The notes: generated by a model not told the origin, from the sequence alone. A DNA stretch of 64,000 nt from Clitoria ternatea (GCA_037962975.1 CM075674.1:85638501-85702500), one strand, 5' to 3'; counted from the first letter of the stretch, positions 37,229 to 48,561 are shown. Numbers and translations are program-made.

Positions 37229-37400
37229 GTTCTTTTCCCTGCGATTTTCTCTTCTCTCCCAAACGCGATTCCAATTCTTCTGGTTGCTGCAGATGCTCCT
37301 CAGTGAATTTCACACACACCTTTCATTACCCCGATGCCTACTCTGGGCTCTTGGGTGGGTTTTATTGGGCCGGCCCATTATGTAATCCATATAAAATTTC
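37229..37400 (-). promoter_or_regulatory. ATPQ promoter and 5' UTR with site II palindrome
   Basis: TGGGCCGGCCCA at 37,366-37,377 is a perfect 12-base palindrome holding two TGGGC(C) site II elements, which in plants mark genes for mitochondrial and ribosomal proteins and are bound by TCP factors. TTTTATATGG (37,397-37,388 on the minus strand) may be a TATA-like box. Between it and the ATG lies a purine-rich leader of about 100 bases. The exact transcription start is not visible. Confidence 0.6.
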
Positions 37401-37973
37401 TCCCATTTACAATATTTTTTCTTACATCTTTCTTTCATTCCAGTTGTGTTTTTTTTCTTCTTTGGTGTGAGTTTTTTTTATATTTTCATCTTATTCATTT
37501 TTTTCCATCCCTTCACACATTTCAATCTTGTTCATCACCATTTTCCACCTTGTTATTTTTTCATTTCCTCCTTTTTCATGAATTTCATCATTGTCTCACA
37601 CCTCCTTCTCATGCCACCATCCTCCATGGCATCTCACTTTAACTTGTCTTCTTTCTTATATGTTTGTTAAATGAAAGGTTTCTCAACAGTTTCAACACCA
37701 ATTTTTTGATATGTTCAAAAATGTTATTTTTTCATGGATGTTTTCAAGATCAAAGATCTTGTGTTAACCTTTAAAAAAGTTAAATTTGTCTTCAACGTTA
37801 ATTGATTTGGTTAGACCTAAAAAGAGAAGGTGATAAAATGGTATTTATCAAATTTTTCACTTCTTGAGAGTAGTTTAGTTGAAAACAAAATAATTAGGGT
37901 TGTGATTGTTCGTATAGTGTTAAAGTAATTATATATAGTTGTTTAGTCATATGTTATCTATTTGTTTGTTTTG
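37400..37973. other. Gene-free T-rich stretch upstream of ATPQ
   Basis: Very T/C-rich (37,420-37,640), making long but low-complexity open frames. No domain or repeat end recognised. Confidence 0.5.
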
Positions 37974-37978
37974 TTTAT

Positions 37979-38737
37979 TGAACTGGTCTGGACCGGGGTC
38001 TAGGATCCGGTGTGGGACCAGCCACAAGAGTATAGGTGTTTTTAGGGTTTGCACACCGGAATAGTATGTATCCGATGTATTAATCCGGTCTCTCAGTGGG
38101 AGAGGCCGGTCTTGTTGTCCTGGAGATCCTTCACACCAGCGTTTCGCGTTACAGGGGGGCGAAAGGTGGTGCCACCTGCGAAGATTCTCCGACGCTCAAG
38201 TTAGAAGAGTATAAGAACTCAGTGAATACTCAAGCGAAATAATAGTAGAGTGTGAGATAGAACAACGATACCTTACATGTGTACTGAAATGAGCTATTTA
38301 TAGTTGTACGTGAGAAAATGAGTCGTTGGATACAGGTGGCTCAACACTCAGAATGTGTCAGGAGGGTAGGTCAATTATCAGAGTACGATCCTCTAGGAAG
38401 AGGGGAGGATAATCACCTTTTCCGCATAATCTGCTGACACATCCACTTGTTTTCTGAGGCCATTGACGTGACGTATTTTGCTACATACAGTATCTTCGCT
38501 GATAAGTTATTAGGGGCTCTTATCTTGCTATGACTGAAAAGCCAACAGTTATATAAATGTCCTGTGAAAATGAACAAAGAACCGTTATAGAATAAATAAG
38601 TGGGGCAGTCGTGTGATGAGGACGGACGGCCAGACATCGGATATCCGGTGTGGTAATGTTGAACCAGGACACCGGTTTTCCTTATATGAGGTCACTCTGA
38701 TGTCACAAGAATGGGGGCCGGTATCCAGACCGGATCA
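37979..38737 (-). mobile_element. Solo LTR, family 1, copy 3 (TSD TTTAT)
   Basis: TGAACTGGTC ... GACCGGATCA flanked by perfect TTTAT copies at 37,974-37,978 and 38,738-38,742. Its left ~340 bases are almost identical to the copy at 26,139. No internal region. It lies ~750 bases upstream of the ATPQ start, with its transcription direction the same as that gene. Confidence 0.95.
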
Positions 38738-38742
38738 TTTAT

Positions 38743-39290
38743 ATTTAGAAATTTAAAGTTAAAAAGTTAGAGGTGATTTTTCAGCTTGAAAATTCAGAAG
38801 TCAAATTATCCGAATTTTTAATTTCTAAAAATACACTTTAACTTCTAGATTTTAATTGTACGAAGTCAAATAAAATAGATTTCATATTCAATTTTTGAAA
38901 CACAAACAAGAGTTGTTTCTAGAAATCCAGAAATTAAAAATTTGAAAGCCATTAATAACCTTTTGAAAATCAAAATTCGGAATGGATTCTAGACTTTTAT
39001 CTTTGAAGGTGAAATCGGTGGTGCAAAAAGCTATTACGCTAGGAAAGTTAGCTGTTGTCTGGTTCTCAGTTCCTTGGACCAAATAAAAAGCCTATAGAAA
39101 GTAGCACGCCCCCAGAAAAAAAAAAAGGGTTAGGTAGCGTTCCAATGAAATATTTGAAATTTTCATAAATTTTATGAAATTCAATTTTTATAATTGTTAA
39201 ATTAATTATTCAGATAAAGTAAATTAATTTTTTTAAAATTTAAAATTCTTTTGTTGGGATTAAATATTTAAACTTTTCAAATTTTTAAAA
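38743..39290. other. Gene-free stretch
   Basis: AT-rich, no recognisable feature; short A-runs near 39,115. Confidence 0.5.
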
Positions 39291-39295
39291 TTGGT

Positions 39296-39500
39296 GATAA
39301 TAATCATAGTGATTGTAATGGTTTAGCAATAATAATGGTGACGGTAGTGACGGTGACAACGGTGATGACAGCGATTGGGCATTGGAGGTAGTGGTGGTAG
39401 TGATAGCAATAGTAATGATGAAGAGGGTGGGCGATGACAGTAATGATAACAATGACGACAATAAAGATAATGGTGACAATAGTGACAGTGGTAGTACCAC
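39296..39500. repeat. Degenerate GRTGAY / AAYRRTGAY minisatellite
   Basis: Imperfect short repeats of GGTGAC, GATGAC, GGTAGTG and AATAATGG type fill about 200 bases (for example GGTGACGGTAGTGACGGTG near 39,335). The minus-strand frames (V/I/T-rich) across it are products of the trinucleotide-like periodicity. Confidence 0.7.
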
Positions 39501-40254
39501 AATATGCTTGTCCGGTGTTGGACATGACGACTTTTATACCTACCTCTAATTGAGAGAAAAGTTTTAAAAAAAAGTTCATGTAGAAGAGAATTTAGATTTC
39601 TTCCTTTTTAGGCAAAAATACAATTTCACCCTTGGTAAAATATATAGTTTAGGAAAAACCTCTTTTAAAAATAATTGACCGTGTTTTGCCCCTCAAATTT
39701 TTAAGGATGATTAAAAAACACCCCTATCATTTATTATCATTAGTTTTTGTTTATATTATGTTTACTGTTCAACTATTCACAATAAACAATAAAAACTAAA
39801 AGTGGTTGGTTTTTTTATAAGAGGTTTTTCCTAAACTCTATATTTACACGAGGTGAATTTGTATTTTAATCTTTTTTTTATGTAGACTTTTAAATTTCTC
39901 TTTTTTAAAATCATATTAGAATTTCTTTTAGAATTATATGAATTTTAAAATTGGAGTTTAGGGTTTAGGCTAACTTAAACCTTAAACCTAAAACACAAAA
40001 AATTTAATAATTTAAATATATTAATTTAATAAATTATAAATAATAATAATTTATTTTGTCTTCAAATTATTACCATCTAATTTTATGAAGAGGTTTAAAA
40101 ATAAAAAAAATACTTAACCCGATTAAATAGTTGACCTGCAAATCCGTGATTTTTATTCGTTTAATCAGGGGCTAAGTGAATAAATTCACTAAAAGCCAGA
40201 TGTAAATGAGCTCAATTTTATTAGGTGCAATTTTTCATATAAAACTAGTAGCGG
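39501..40254. other. Gene-free AT-rich stretch
   Basis: No coding region recognised. An inverted pair is visible: AGTTTAGGAAAAACCTCTT (about 39,648) and AAGAGGTTTTTCCTAAACTC (about 39,820), suggesting a ~190-base fold-back MITE. Confidence 0.45.
39600..39875. mobile_element. Fold-back MITE candidate
   Basis: The arm starting near 39,612 (GGCAAAAATACAATTTCACCC...TAGTTTAGGAAAAACCTCTTTTA) is inverted at about 39,817-39,875 (TAAGAGGTTTTTCCTAAACTC...GGTGAATTTGTATTTT). Arms are about 50 bases, with a loop of about 150 bases. No coding potential; the TSD was not fixed. Confidence 0.55.
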
Positions 40255-40274
40255 ACCCGTGTATTTGCACGGGT
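40255..40274. other. GC hairpin GACCCGTGTATTTGCACGGGT
   Basis: ACCCGTG and CACGGGT arms enclose a short TATTTG loop. Such 'CCCGTGCnnnnGCACGGG' hairpins preceded by CTAGTA recur near transposon ends in plant genomes (recalled). A related AGCGGAC(C/T)CGTG recurs at 40,320. It marks the left edge of the CCGAGTG mosaic. Confidence 0.5.
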
Positions 40275-40375
40275 TGTTTAAGGAAATGTAAAATTTATAA
40301 ATGAAGGGAATAATGCATTAGCGGACTCGTGCCTTAGGTTTGAAATGTAAAATTTAGTCCAGAAATAGCTAAGAA

Positions 40376-41950
40376 GAAGGGAAGAATGCTTAAAGTGTTG
40401 AGTGAGGTATATTCTAGAAGGCCTTTTCCGAGTGAATAGGGTGATATATATTCCGAGTGGATAGTCATAATATCCCGTGTAAGATTTAACCGGGTAAATT
40501 CTCCCGATTGAGGATAGGTTGAGCATTTTCTGAGTGGAATATAATAAGGAAGACGACTTCCGAGTGAAGATGGTTAGGGTGTTTTCCGAGCGAAACACAC
40601 CAATAGAACTCCTTTCGAGAGAAGAAAAGATTAAATGTTGATGGTCCCTTGGTTGGACATAAATTAAATGTTGGTAACATTCGATGACTGAATAAGTTGG
40701 ATAATTATTGAAGAATTAATTGGAAATAAATGAATTAATGGTGAGAAGTGATGATGTAGTTTCCCTTACATAGTTGATAGATTGATATTGAAAGTACCAT
40801 GCATGGATTAGGATTTAAAGAGTGATTGGTCTTTGGAATGAGAATTTCCGAGTAAGAATGGGTAGAGGAAGTTTTATATGCCTCATGTGAGGAATATGAT
40901 GTATCAATGGTGAATTGGTTGGCCTAGAGTAAAAGATCAGGTGTTAAGTTATAAGAATTGCTGATTCTACTTATGTCCTGGTGATCTCGCTCAAGCGAGA
41001 TGGTATCTCGCTCAAGCAAGATGGGATCTCGCCCAAGCGAGAGTCCCCTACTTGAGTGAATTAGTTATTGTAGTAAATTCGCCCAGGCGAATTGAGCTTC
41101 GCCCGACCGAGAGCGAAGGAATTAGCCACTGGTCTGATTTCACTCAAGCGAATGGCCAGTTCGCTCAAGCGAGAATGTTAGTAGATGATGGATTTTAGCC
41201 GAGCTGAAGTCTTAGAAAATAATTTTATGAGGTGGTGAATTTCCGAGTGAGCAATGCCGAGTTTGGATGTTCAGAGTGGAATACTGTTGTGAACCATTCT
41301 GAGTGAGACTATAGCCGTTGGGCCTTCTTCCGAGTGGTGAAGATGCAAAAGGATTCCGAGAGAACTCTATTTTAATTGAAACCCATTTTAATAAACCTGT
41401 TTCCGAGTGGGATCTTAATGAGTGAATTTCCCAAATGAATCCCTCCCGAGACGGAGAGTGATTATGATGGTTTTGATTGAGGTGTGTTAGGAGATCCCTT
41501 CCGAGTGAATTAAGTTATATACTCTGAGTGGGTAAAATTAAAATAAGTCCGACTGAAGACCGATTGATGACTCGGTCTTGGAATGAATTTACCGAGTGGA
41601 AGATTGAGTAAGAGAAGACTCAGTCTGGAGTATTTTTCCGAGTGGGAAGCCGAGAGTGATGAGTCGGTTTTGGTATAAATTACCGAGTGAAGACCGATCG
41701 AGTGAGGAGTCGGTTTTAGAGGAATTACCGAGTGAAAGATTGATTGAAGGATGACTCGAATTTGGAACAAATTTCTGAGTCAGAATGCTTATTGAGTGAT
41801 GACTCGGATCTGAAGTCAATTGCCAAGTGAAAGGCCAAGTGAGAGACTGGTCGGTTTGAATATTTTTACCGAGTGTACAACTAAGTACGATGAGTCGGTT
41901 GTGAATGAGTTGCAGGGTAACAACCGAGTGTAGGTAAGAGTGAAACAACC
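40376..41950 (+). repeat. CCGAGTG mosaic, forward block 1
   Basis: CCGAGTG, often TTCCGAGTG(A/G)A, recurs at irregular spacing, for example 40,427, 40,453, 41,231, 41,500 and 41,639. Between 40,985 and 41,190 it is replaced by palindromes of the type CTCGCTCAAGCGAG. These match the 3' part of the long LTR at 60,600-61,010. Open frames crossing it are compositional. Confidence 0.75.
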
Positions 41951-43125
41951 TAATAGCCTTCCCTTACACACACTCGCTGGAGCGAATGCCTTGATCGCTG
42001 AAGCGAGAAGCCTTCCCATCACTCGGAATCCAGAGTTCCATTCACTCGAGATTGACCCAACATATTACACTTAGTCATTTATTTTCATCCACAAGGGGCA
42101 CATATACACTCCACTCGGTAAATGAAGGTTATTCCACTCGGAATCCATAAACCTTCCTCACTCGGGTTATTTTCCAATCAAACACCACTCGGTGTATTTA
42201 ACTTCAACACAATCAGGAATGTACTTCACATTCATCACTCGACATAAACTTACATCTCCCACTCGGAAAACACATAGACCTTCCTTCACTCGGAAGGGGT
42301 CTCTACAATCCTACTTCTCTTGGAATATTCAGTTTGAGTCCGAGTCTCCACTCAAACAGGGTTCCACTGGGTAATTTCACTCCAAAACCGAGTCATCTCA
42401 AATCAGTCTTTCACTCGGCAGTTGATATCTTATCCAATCGGAGAAACCATTAAGTTAAGTCCCACTCGGACTTGGTCTTAATCTCACCCACTCGGAATAT
42501 GGAACCTCATTCACTGGGATTATACAGCCCCAACAATAGAAGAAGAAGAAGAAGGAGAAAAGGAAGAACAAAGGAGGATCTAACCTCCAAGACACACAAC
42601 ACCATCCTGTTTCCTCTACCATAACACATTGTCCTCTCACAGCCACACCGTTCCACTCGGCCTAACACAGGGAGTGAGTAGAAGAAGAAGATGAAGGAGG
42701 CGAAGGTCAAGATGAAGAAGCAGAAACTTCAGAGAGCTCAAGAGAGAAGGAGGAGCGTTTCCTCTTCCATCCGAATATGCACCAAGGAGAAAATGAAGAG
42801 AGTGCAAGTGAACTAAAGCTTATCAACACTTCCAAGCTCCAACTCACACTCCATTAGCCATCATGTCACCATTAAGTCTAATCCCATCAGCCATCTAATC
42901 ACAACCAGCGTGATTATGAAGAGAGAGGGAGAGAGAGGGCCGTAGCCTCCAAACCACCAAGGGCACAAGGGTCATTCTTGCATTATTATTAATATTATCA
43001 TTATTATTCAATCAATTTGCCTAATTGGAAATTAATCTAAATCAACCTCCAATTTAATCAATCCATGACGTTACTCCTGAAATTTACCACACTCGGTAAT
43101 TAATTAAAAATCTGGATGTTACAAA
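41951..43125 (-). mobile_element. Long-LTR family, reverse copy, start part
   Basis: The right end CTGGATGTTACA (43,114-43,125) is the complement of the family start TGTAACATCC. The next sequence inward (ATTAATTAATTACCGAG on the minus strand), the GA-rich leader (42,535-42,720 = CTT-rich leader of 58,200-58,250) and many CACTCGG motifs (42,010-42,480) fit a reverse copy. It abuts a forward block on either side, so the mosaic is made of inverted pieces. Confidence 0.6.
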
Positions 43126-43665
43126 GAGCAGCCCGAACAGATTTCGCCTAAGCGAGTAGGTTCCTCGCTCAAGCGAATGCCAAGGGATTTGGTTACTGGA
43201 TGATTCTCGCTCGAGCGAGTGGACGAATGAAATGGGGTTTGCCCAAGCGAGTGAGCTTTGGGGACATTACTGGGGGCATTTCGCTTATGCGAAAGGTGTC
43301 GCCCAAACGAACCTGGCCTGTCTCGCTCAAGCGGAGGTGGTTCTCGCTTGAGCGAGGGTTGATGTGCCTCCGAGTGATATCCCGTGGGGACGGTTCTGAG
43401 TGACATGTGTTCGAGTGAGGAAGAATAGTCATGATGCCCGAGTGAGATATAAATGGGAGATCATTTCCGAGGGAAGAAAGGTTTAATACTCCCGAGTGAG
43501 AATTGACCGAGGGAAAACCCCTCCCGAGTGGATAAGGTCTTACTCATTCCGAGTAAGACTTAACCTAGCGAATTCTCCCGATTGAGGATAGGTTGCGTAT
43601 TTTTCGAGTGGAATATAATAAGGAGGACGACTTTCGAGTGAAGATGGTCAAGGTGTTTTTTGGAG
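43126..43665 (+). repeat. CCGAGTG mosaic, forward block 2 with CTCGCTCAAGCGAG palindromes
   Basis: Palindromes at about 43,145-43,360 (for example CTCGCTCGAGCGAG at 43,207 and TCGCTTGAGCGAG at 43,345), then CCGAGTGAG at 43,369-43,560. The stretch at 43,570-43,660 nearly repeats 40,505-40,580. Confidence 0.75.
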
Positions 43666-44290
43666 CAACCCATTCAGAATAATCTGAACAACCAATCGGG
43701 AGTTTATCACTCAAAAAGACCCATTCACAGATGTCACTCAGAAATACATCACTCAGACTTATGTAACTCGGTTATGAATCTTCCCGAGTCAGAGTGTTAC
43801 TCGGAATTATACTCCTTCTTTCACTCGGGATTATGTAAATTTTGCCACTCGGAAATATCAACTTCACTTGAAAGTAATCGTCTTATTTCACTTGGAATGT
43901 TATTTATTTCACTCGTAGTCGGATGATTCTCACTCAAAAACTCTAACTGAATCGACATCTTATTCATTCCCTCTCCCTTTCTCGGAAATCGCCACTTGAA
44001 AGGATTTAGTCGGGGTTGAAGATTCTTGAAGAATAATCCGAGCACAAGTTATCGGAAACACTAAAGATTGATCCGAGCACGAATTGAACTCTTTCATCAC
44101 TCAGATATGTGCTCTCCTCATAATTATTTTCTCAAGAAAATAATCGGAGTTGAAGTCTTTGTTCGGAAGCACTCCTCCTGGAAAGACACTCAGAAAGTCT
44201 CATTTGGAAGTCTCACACAGACACTTCACTCGGCAAATCATCCACCCAGACACTTCCAAGTGACCTATATTCGAATCAGGACCTTCCGAT
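43666..44290 (-). repeat. CACTCGG mosaic, reverse block 2
   Basis: ACTCGG/ACTCAG at about 43,736, 43,753, 43,767, 43,800, 43,825, 43,847 and 44,228, all in the complement orientation to the neighbouring blocks. Confidence 0.7.
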
Positions 44291-44550
44291 TTAAGGAGTG
44301 GATATAATTCTGAATGGGAGGTCTCCCTGTATGATATCCCGAGCAGTGGAGTTCCGAGTGGAAACTTCTGAGTTCAAAGCCACTCGTTCCGAGTGGAGTG
44401 CCTCCATGTGTGTAGCTCCGAGTGGGGATGCCACTGATTGGGGGATATATGGTGTGTTGACCAAAAGTACTCTGGAATAACTTTACTCGTGTGAAAAAGA
44501 AAGGGAGTCGGCTTTGTAATGAGTTGACCGAGTGGAAAACCGATCGAGTG
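44291..44550 (+). repeat. CCGAGTG mosaic, forward block 3
   Basis: TTCCGAGTGG at 44,350, 44,388 and CTCCGAGTGG at 44,417, then GACCGAGTGG at 44,526. Runs into the 641-bp tandem duplication. Confidence 0.7.
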
Positions 44551-45829
44551 ATGGTCGGTCTTGGTATTGTTTAGCCGAGTGCAAAACAGAATGAGGTCCC
44601 GAATGAGAGGAATCGGTTCTGGAATAACTTTCCCGAGTGCAAAACCGAGTGTTGGGAGAAACGACCTCTGGTCGTATTCCGCTTAAGCGAGTGGATGCCT
44701 CGCTCAAGCGAGCGAGTGTGGAATTAGCTATTGGAGCAATTTCGCCTGAGCGAGATAGGTTCGCTCAAGCGAGGCTGGGGTCTGATACTTAAAATCCCCT
44801 ATTTGCTCAGGAAAACTTGGGGCGCTCAAGGGAACTGCCCTCACCTCGCTCAAGCGGAAGTGAATCTCGCTTGAGCGAGATACCCAGAATATAGAGAATA
44901 AGCTTTTTCCCTCTGTACGTGATGTCGAGCCCCATTCCCTCTTTCATTCACTCGGTACACAGAGATTCATCACAAAGAAATGACCCAATTAATAAATATT
45001 CCAACTCTTGTACTTTTTTAATTATTTTAATAGGCTCTGAGGTGATATGTTGTCAGCAAAAAGAAGTGAATGAAAGAGGGAAGAAAAGTCTGGCACTTTG
45101 AGCGAGACAAAATAGAATATAATAGTCTAAAATAAAACATAAGGTGACACGTGGAAGAGAAGGACCTTCCTTTAATATAGAGAATAGAATATGGTTGGTC
45201 TTGGTATTGTTTAGCCGAGTGCAAAACAGAATGATGTCCCGAATGAGAGGAATCGGTTCTGGAATAACTTTCCCGAGTGCAAAACCGAGTGTTGGGAGAA
45301 ACGACCTCTGGTCGTATTCCGCTTAAGCGAGTGGATGCCTCGCTCAAGCGAGCGAGTGAGGAATTAGCTACTGGAGCAATTTCGCCCGAGCGAGATAGGT
45401 TCGCTCAAGCGAGGCTGAGGTCTGATACTTAAAATCCCCTATTTGCTCAGGAAAACTTGAGGCGCTCAAGGGAACTGCCCTCACCTCGCTCAAGCGGAAG
45501 TGAATCTCGCTTGAGCGAGATACCCAGAATATAGAGAATAAGCTTTTTTCCCTCTGTACGTGATGTCGAGCCCCATTCCCTCTTTCATTCACTCGGTACA
45601 CAGAGATTCATCACAAAGAAATGACCCAATTAATAAATATTCCAACTCTTGTACTTTTTAAATTATTTTAATAGGCTCTGAGGTGACATGTTGTCAGCAA
45701 AAAGAAGTGAATGAAAGAAGGAAGAAAAGTCTGGCACTTTGAGCGAGACAAAACAGAATATAATAGTCTAAAATAAAAGATAAGGTGACACGTGGAAGAG
45801 AAGGACCTTCCTTTAATATAGAGAATAGA
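44551..45829. repeat. 641-bp tandem duplication (two units)
   Basis: Unit 1 is 44,551-45,191 and unit 2 is 45,192-45,829. Both start ATGGT(C/T)GGTCTTGGTATTG and end AATATAGAGAATAGA. They are nearly identical, including CCGAGTGCAAAACC, the palindrome CTCGCTCAAGCGAGCGAG, a CACTCGGTACACAGAG block and GACACGTGGAAGAGAAGG. Differences are a few single bases and one-base indels, so the duplication is recent. Minus-strand frames in each unit give similar peptides only because the DNA is repeated. Confidence 0.95.
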
Positions 45830-45833
45830 TAAG

Positions 45834-46525
45834 GACGATGCAAGCTTTCTCATAGACCAAAACTTGTATGCCTTTGGAATTGAGAAAGCAAATAGGGGGC
45901 AGTAAATAAGAAACAAACGAATAGGAGAGTGAGAAACATGATTCAAATATGATTCAAAAATATGTTATTTAGATTGATGGATAAAAACGAAACATAAACA
46001 AAAGTGAAAAAGTTATTTTTTATTATTTGGATTGGTGAAAAAAAATTAAATAAAAACAAATTAGTCATTTATAAAATAAATTTATTTTATAACTGAAAAG
46101 ATTAAAAAATTAATAAAAACTTATTTTATATTTTAATAATATATTAAATTAATAAATTTTGAAATTTTGAAAAATGAGGTATGATTAAAAACAATGTTAT
46201 GAGAACCAGATTAGTCGTCGACTCGGTTAAGGCGCTGGATCATTATGCCACTATTAGAACTTATTAATTCGAGTTACATTAAAATATTGATTTTATGAAA
46301 AATATTTTTATCTTTTCAATTATATCCTTATTTAAAGTTAAACTTCATCATTCTATATTAATTATACAAGTTTGAAAATATTAAATTCATAAGGTAAATT
46401 AGAAAAGAAAAATACAATAAATGCTTTTAAGTTTTTTCAGACGCTTATAAAAATAACAACTTTTTTTTGTTTTAGGGGTTTATAAAAGATAACAAAGATA
46501 ATAATGAATTATTATATATTGATAT
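45834..46525. other. Gene-free stretch with a weak tRNA-like segment
   Basis: GACTCGGTTAAGGCGCTGGATC (about 46,218) followed by TTCGAGTTAC (about 46,267) faintly recalls a tRNA-Leu/Ser A box and B box, but no fold is apparent. The rest is AT-rich. Confidence 0.35.
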
Positions 46526-46754
46526 GAGCTCATTTGTTTAAGCTTATTTTAAGATATAAGTGTTTTTTTAACTAAAAAACACTTATTTTAAATTTTAACG
46601 TGTTTGTTTAAAGTTTTAAAAATAAGCAGAAGCTAAAAATAAGCTAATTTAAGCTTATTTTAAGAAGCAACTCTGATCTACTTATTAAAAAAGTGATTAT
46701 AAAGAAAGCGTTTTTTTATAATTACTTTTATAATAAGCTTGAATAAACAGGCTC
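46526..46754. mobile_element. MITE with GAGC(C/T)...AAGCTTATT inverted ends
   Basis: GAGCTCATTTGTTTAAGCTTATT at 46,526 is mirrored by AATAAGCTTGAATAAACAGGCTC at 46,732-46,754. The interior is AT-rich with further inner fold-back (AAGTGTTTTTTTAACTAAAAAACACTT near 46,559). No coding potential. A clear TSD was not identified, so the superfamily is open. Confidence 0.7.
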
Positions 46755-48353
46755 TATATGTAACTTAACATGTAATTTTTTTGTTATAATTTGTTTCAAA
46801 TAAATCATAAAATAACAGGTCATATTTGAATACATTACAGGTTTTGAATAATAGGTTTAAAATCTCATTTATAATTTTTAATTAGTTAACAAGTCACACT
46901 AGAATATATTTCAGGTTCAAAATCACCACATGTATAATTTTTAATCATTTGACAAATCATGGAGAAGTATATTACAAGTTGATGAATCATAATCTTACAT
47001 GTATAAAATTTAATAAGTTAACAAATGATAGAGATTGCAACATCCTGGTTAATTAATTTAAAAATCTATGATTGGTGGAAAAATATTAATAATTATCTTC
47101 AAATTAATTTTAGACTTTGGAAATCATTATTAATTAATATAAATGTAATTTAAAATAATTAGATGTTATGAAATTAAATAAATTTATTTGATTGGTTGAT
47201 TATTAAAATTTAAATAAAGTTTAAATAAGTGATGGTAAATTTAAAGTTACCAAAGGGTTAAAAGGTAAGTTTTAATTTAAGTTTTAAAAGAAAATGGGAA
47301 AAAAGGGTAAATTACAATAATGCCCTTAATGATATAAAATAAAAACAAATTCTCTTCTTCTTCCTCGAGCAAAACATGCGTGTTCTTCTTCCTCTTTTCA
47401 TCCTCCATGAGCTTCTAGGCTCCAATTGGTGGCCAATTTCGTGTCGGAACTTTAAATTAATCGCATTTTTGGAACCGGGGTCTCGAGGTATGTCCATATG
47501 CATCTCCAATTTCAAGCTTTCTTGCCCCCCTTTCTTTTCTCTCTCTCTAGCCGTGGTACACATTGCATATAGGGAGTTTGATTTTGCTTTCCAAGGGCTG
47601 TGTAAAGCTTGAAATAAGGTTCCTAAGACTATGGGTATTTCGAAATGCATTCCCCTCATCCTTTCCTTGCTTGACTAAACCCTATACAAGTTTAGGGGTT
47701 TCATGTTTTATGGTGACGGGGAGCTCGAAAATCGTTTCTAGGACAATGAGTGTGATGAAATATTGATGGGTTTTGTGTTTCGACATTCATAGGTGGTTGA
47801 ACGGGCATCGGAGGATCATCAAACGAAGTGGTATCAGAAGCGGGGCGGCGAATAATTTGATCGTGGGTCATGACCGACACAAAGAACAACTCGTGGAAGC
47901 GTAGAATCGAGGTAAGAGGGTGTTCGGGTCATAATTCATTAGAATTAGGTAACGTATAATTAGGTTTGAAAAGAATATAACAAGATTATGACATATGAGG
48001 AATTTAGGAGTATGGTTAGACAATAAAATATATGAATTTATGATTGTGTAAATATGCTAGTAATTGATGATTTAAAAAGAATGGGTGATTTTTGAGAATT
48101 AATCTAGTTGATTAGTTAGTTAAATGGTATTTGATAAATTGATTTACATGGGTTATGTGTGAACCATTTTACGGTTTGTGAGTTAAAAATATATGATGAT
48201 TATGTTATGATGATAAATATGTTCATGTGGTTATGTGTGATGTATTGGATTTTGAATTATGAGCTTAATGAGTATATGCTAGTGTTGAGCCTTATATGGA
48301 GAACTTGATGAATAATGATGGTTTAATATATTGAGGCGATGTGAATATATATG

Positions 48354-48561
48354 GTGTGGGACGGCCGACGGTATGTTTTGCCTCTCGTTTTTAGCTCCTG
48401 TGGTCATTTGAGATATAGTTGAGCTACCCAATGGTCAAGTAGGACCAGTGGTTGAGGTGAAGAGCCAAGTCGGGCTCGGTGAACTAAGTCGGGTTCATGA
48501 GGTATCAAGTAGGACCCCTAGGTGAAGACCGATCCTTTTAGTATCTGGATACTAGGCGTCA
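48354..48561 (+). other. Conserved AAGTCGG block of long LTR (copy D)
   Basis: About 208 bases that match 58,932-59,134 far better than the flanks do. It contains GGGACGGCCGACG at the left, several AAGT(C/A)GG(G/A)(C/T) iterations (for example 48,470 and 48,487) and GTATC(T/C)GGATACTAGGCGTC, an inverted GTATCNGGATAC, at the right. Function unknown. Confidence 0.8.

Noticed and set aside
39285..39579. Two overlapping minus-strand frames rich in V, I and T
   Set aside because: They follow the imperfect GRTGAY repeat and reflect its periodicity.
44483..45347. Two similar minus-strand peptides beginning MSEASTRLSG
   Set aside because: They are shadows of the 641-bp DNA duplication across CCGAGTG repeats. 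Similarity is at DNA level, and no known domain is present.
40985..45520. Regularly recurring palindromes considered as a CRISPR-like array
   Set aside because: Spacing is irregular, spacers are not unique, and the host is a plant. They belong to a retrotransposon repeat.
46204..46275. tRNA-Leu/Ser-like segment
   Set aside because: Only fragments of A and B boxes; no acceptor stem or anticodon arm can be drawn.
47829..47840. TGGTATCAGAAG, resembling an initiator tRNA-Met primer binding site, which would make 47,036-47,828 a short LTR
   Set aside because: The homologous place in the copy at 57,886 (about 58,377) aligns well around it but has no such motif, and the matching ends and ACCTC duplication there show the LTR runs on to 61,229.
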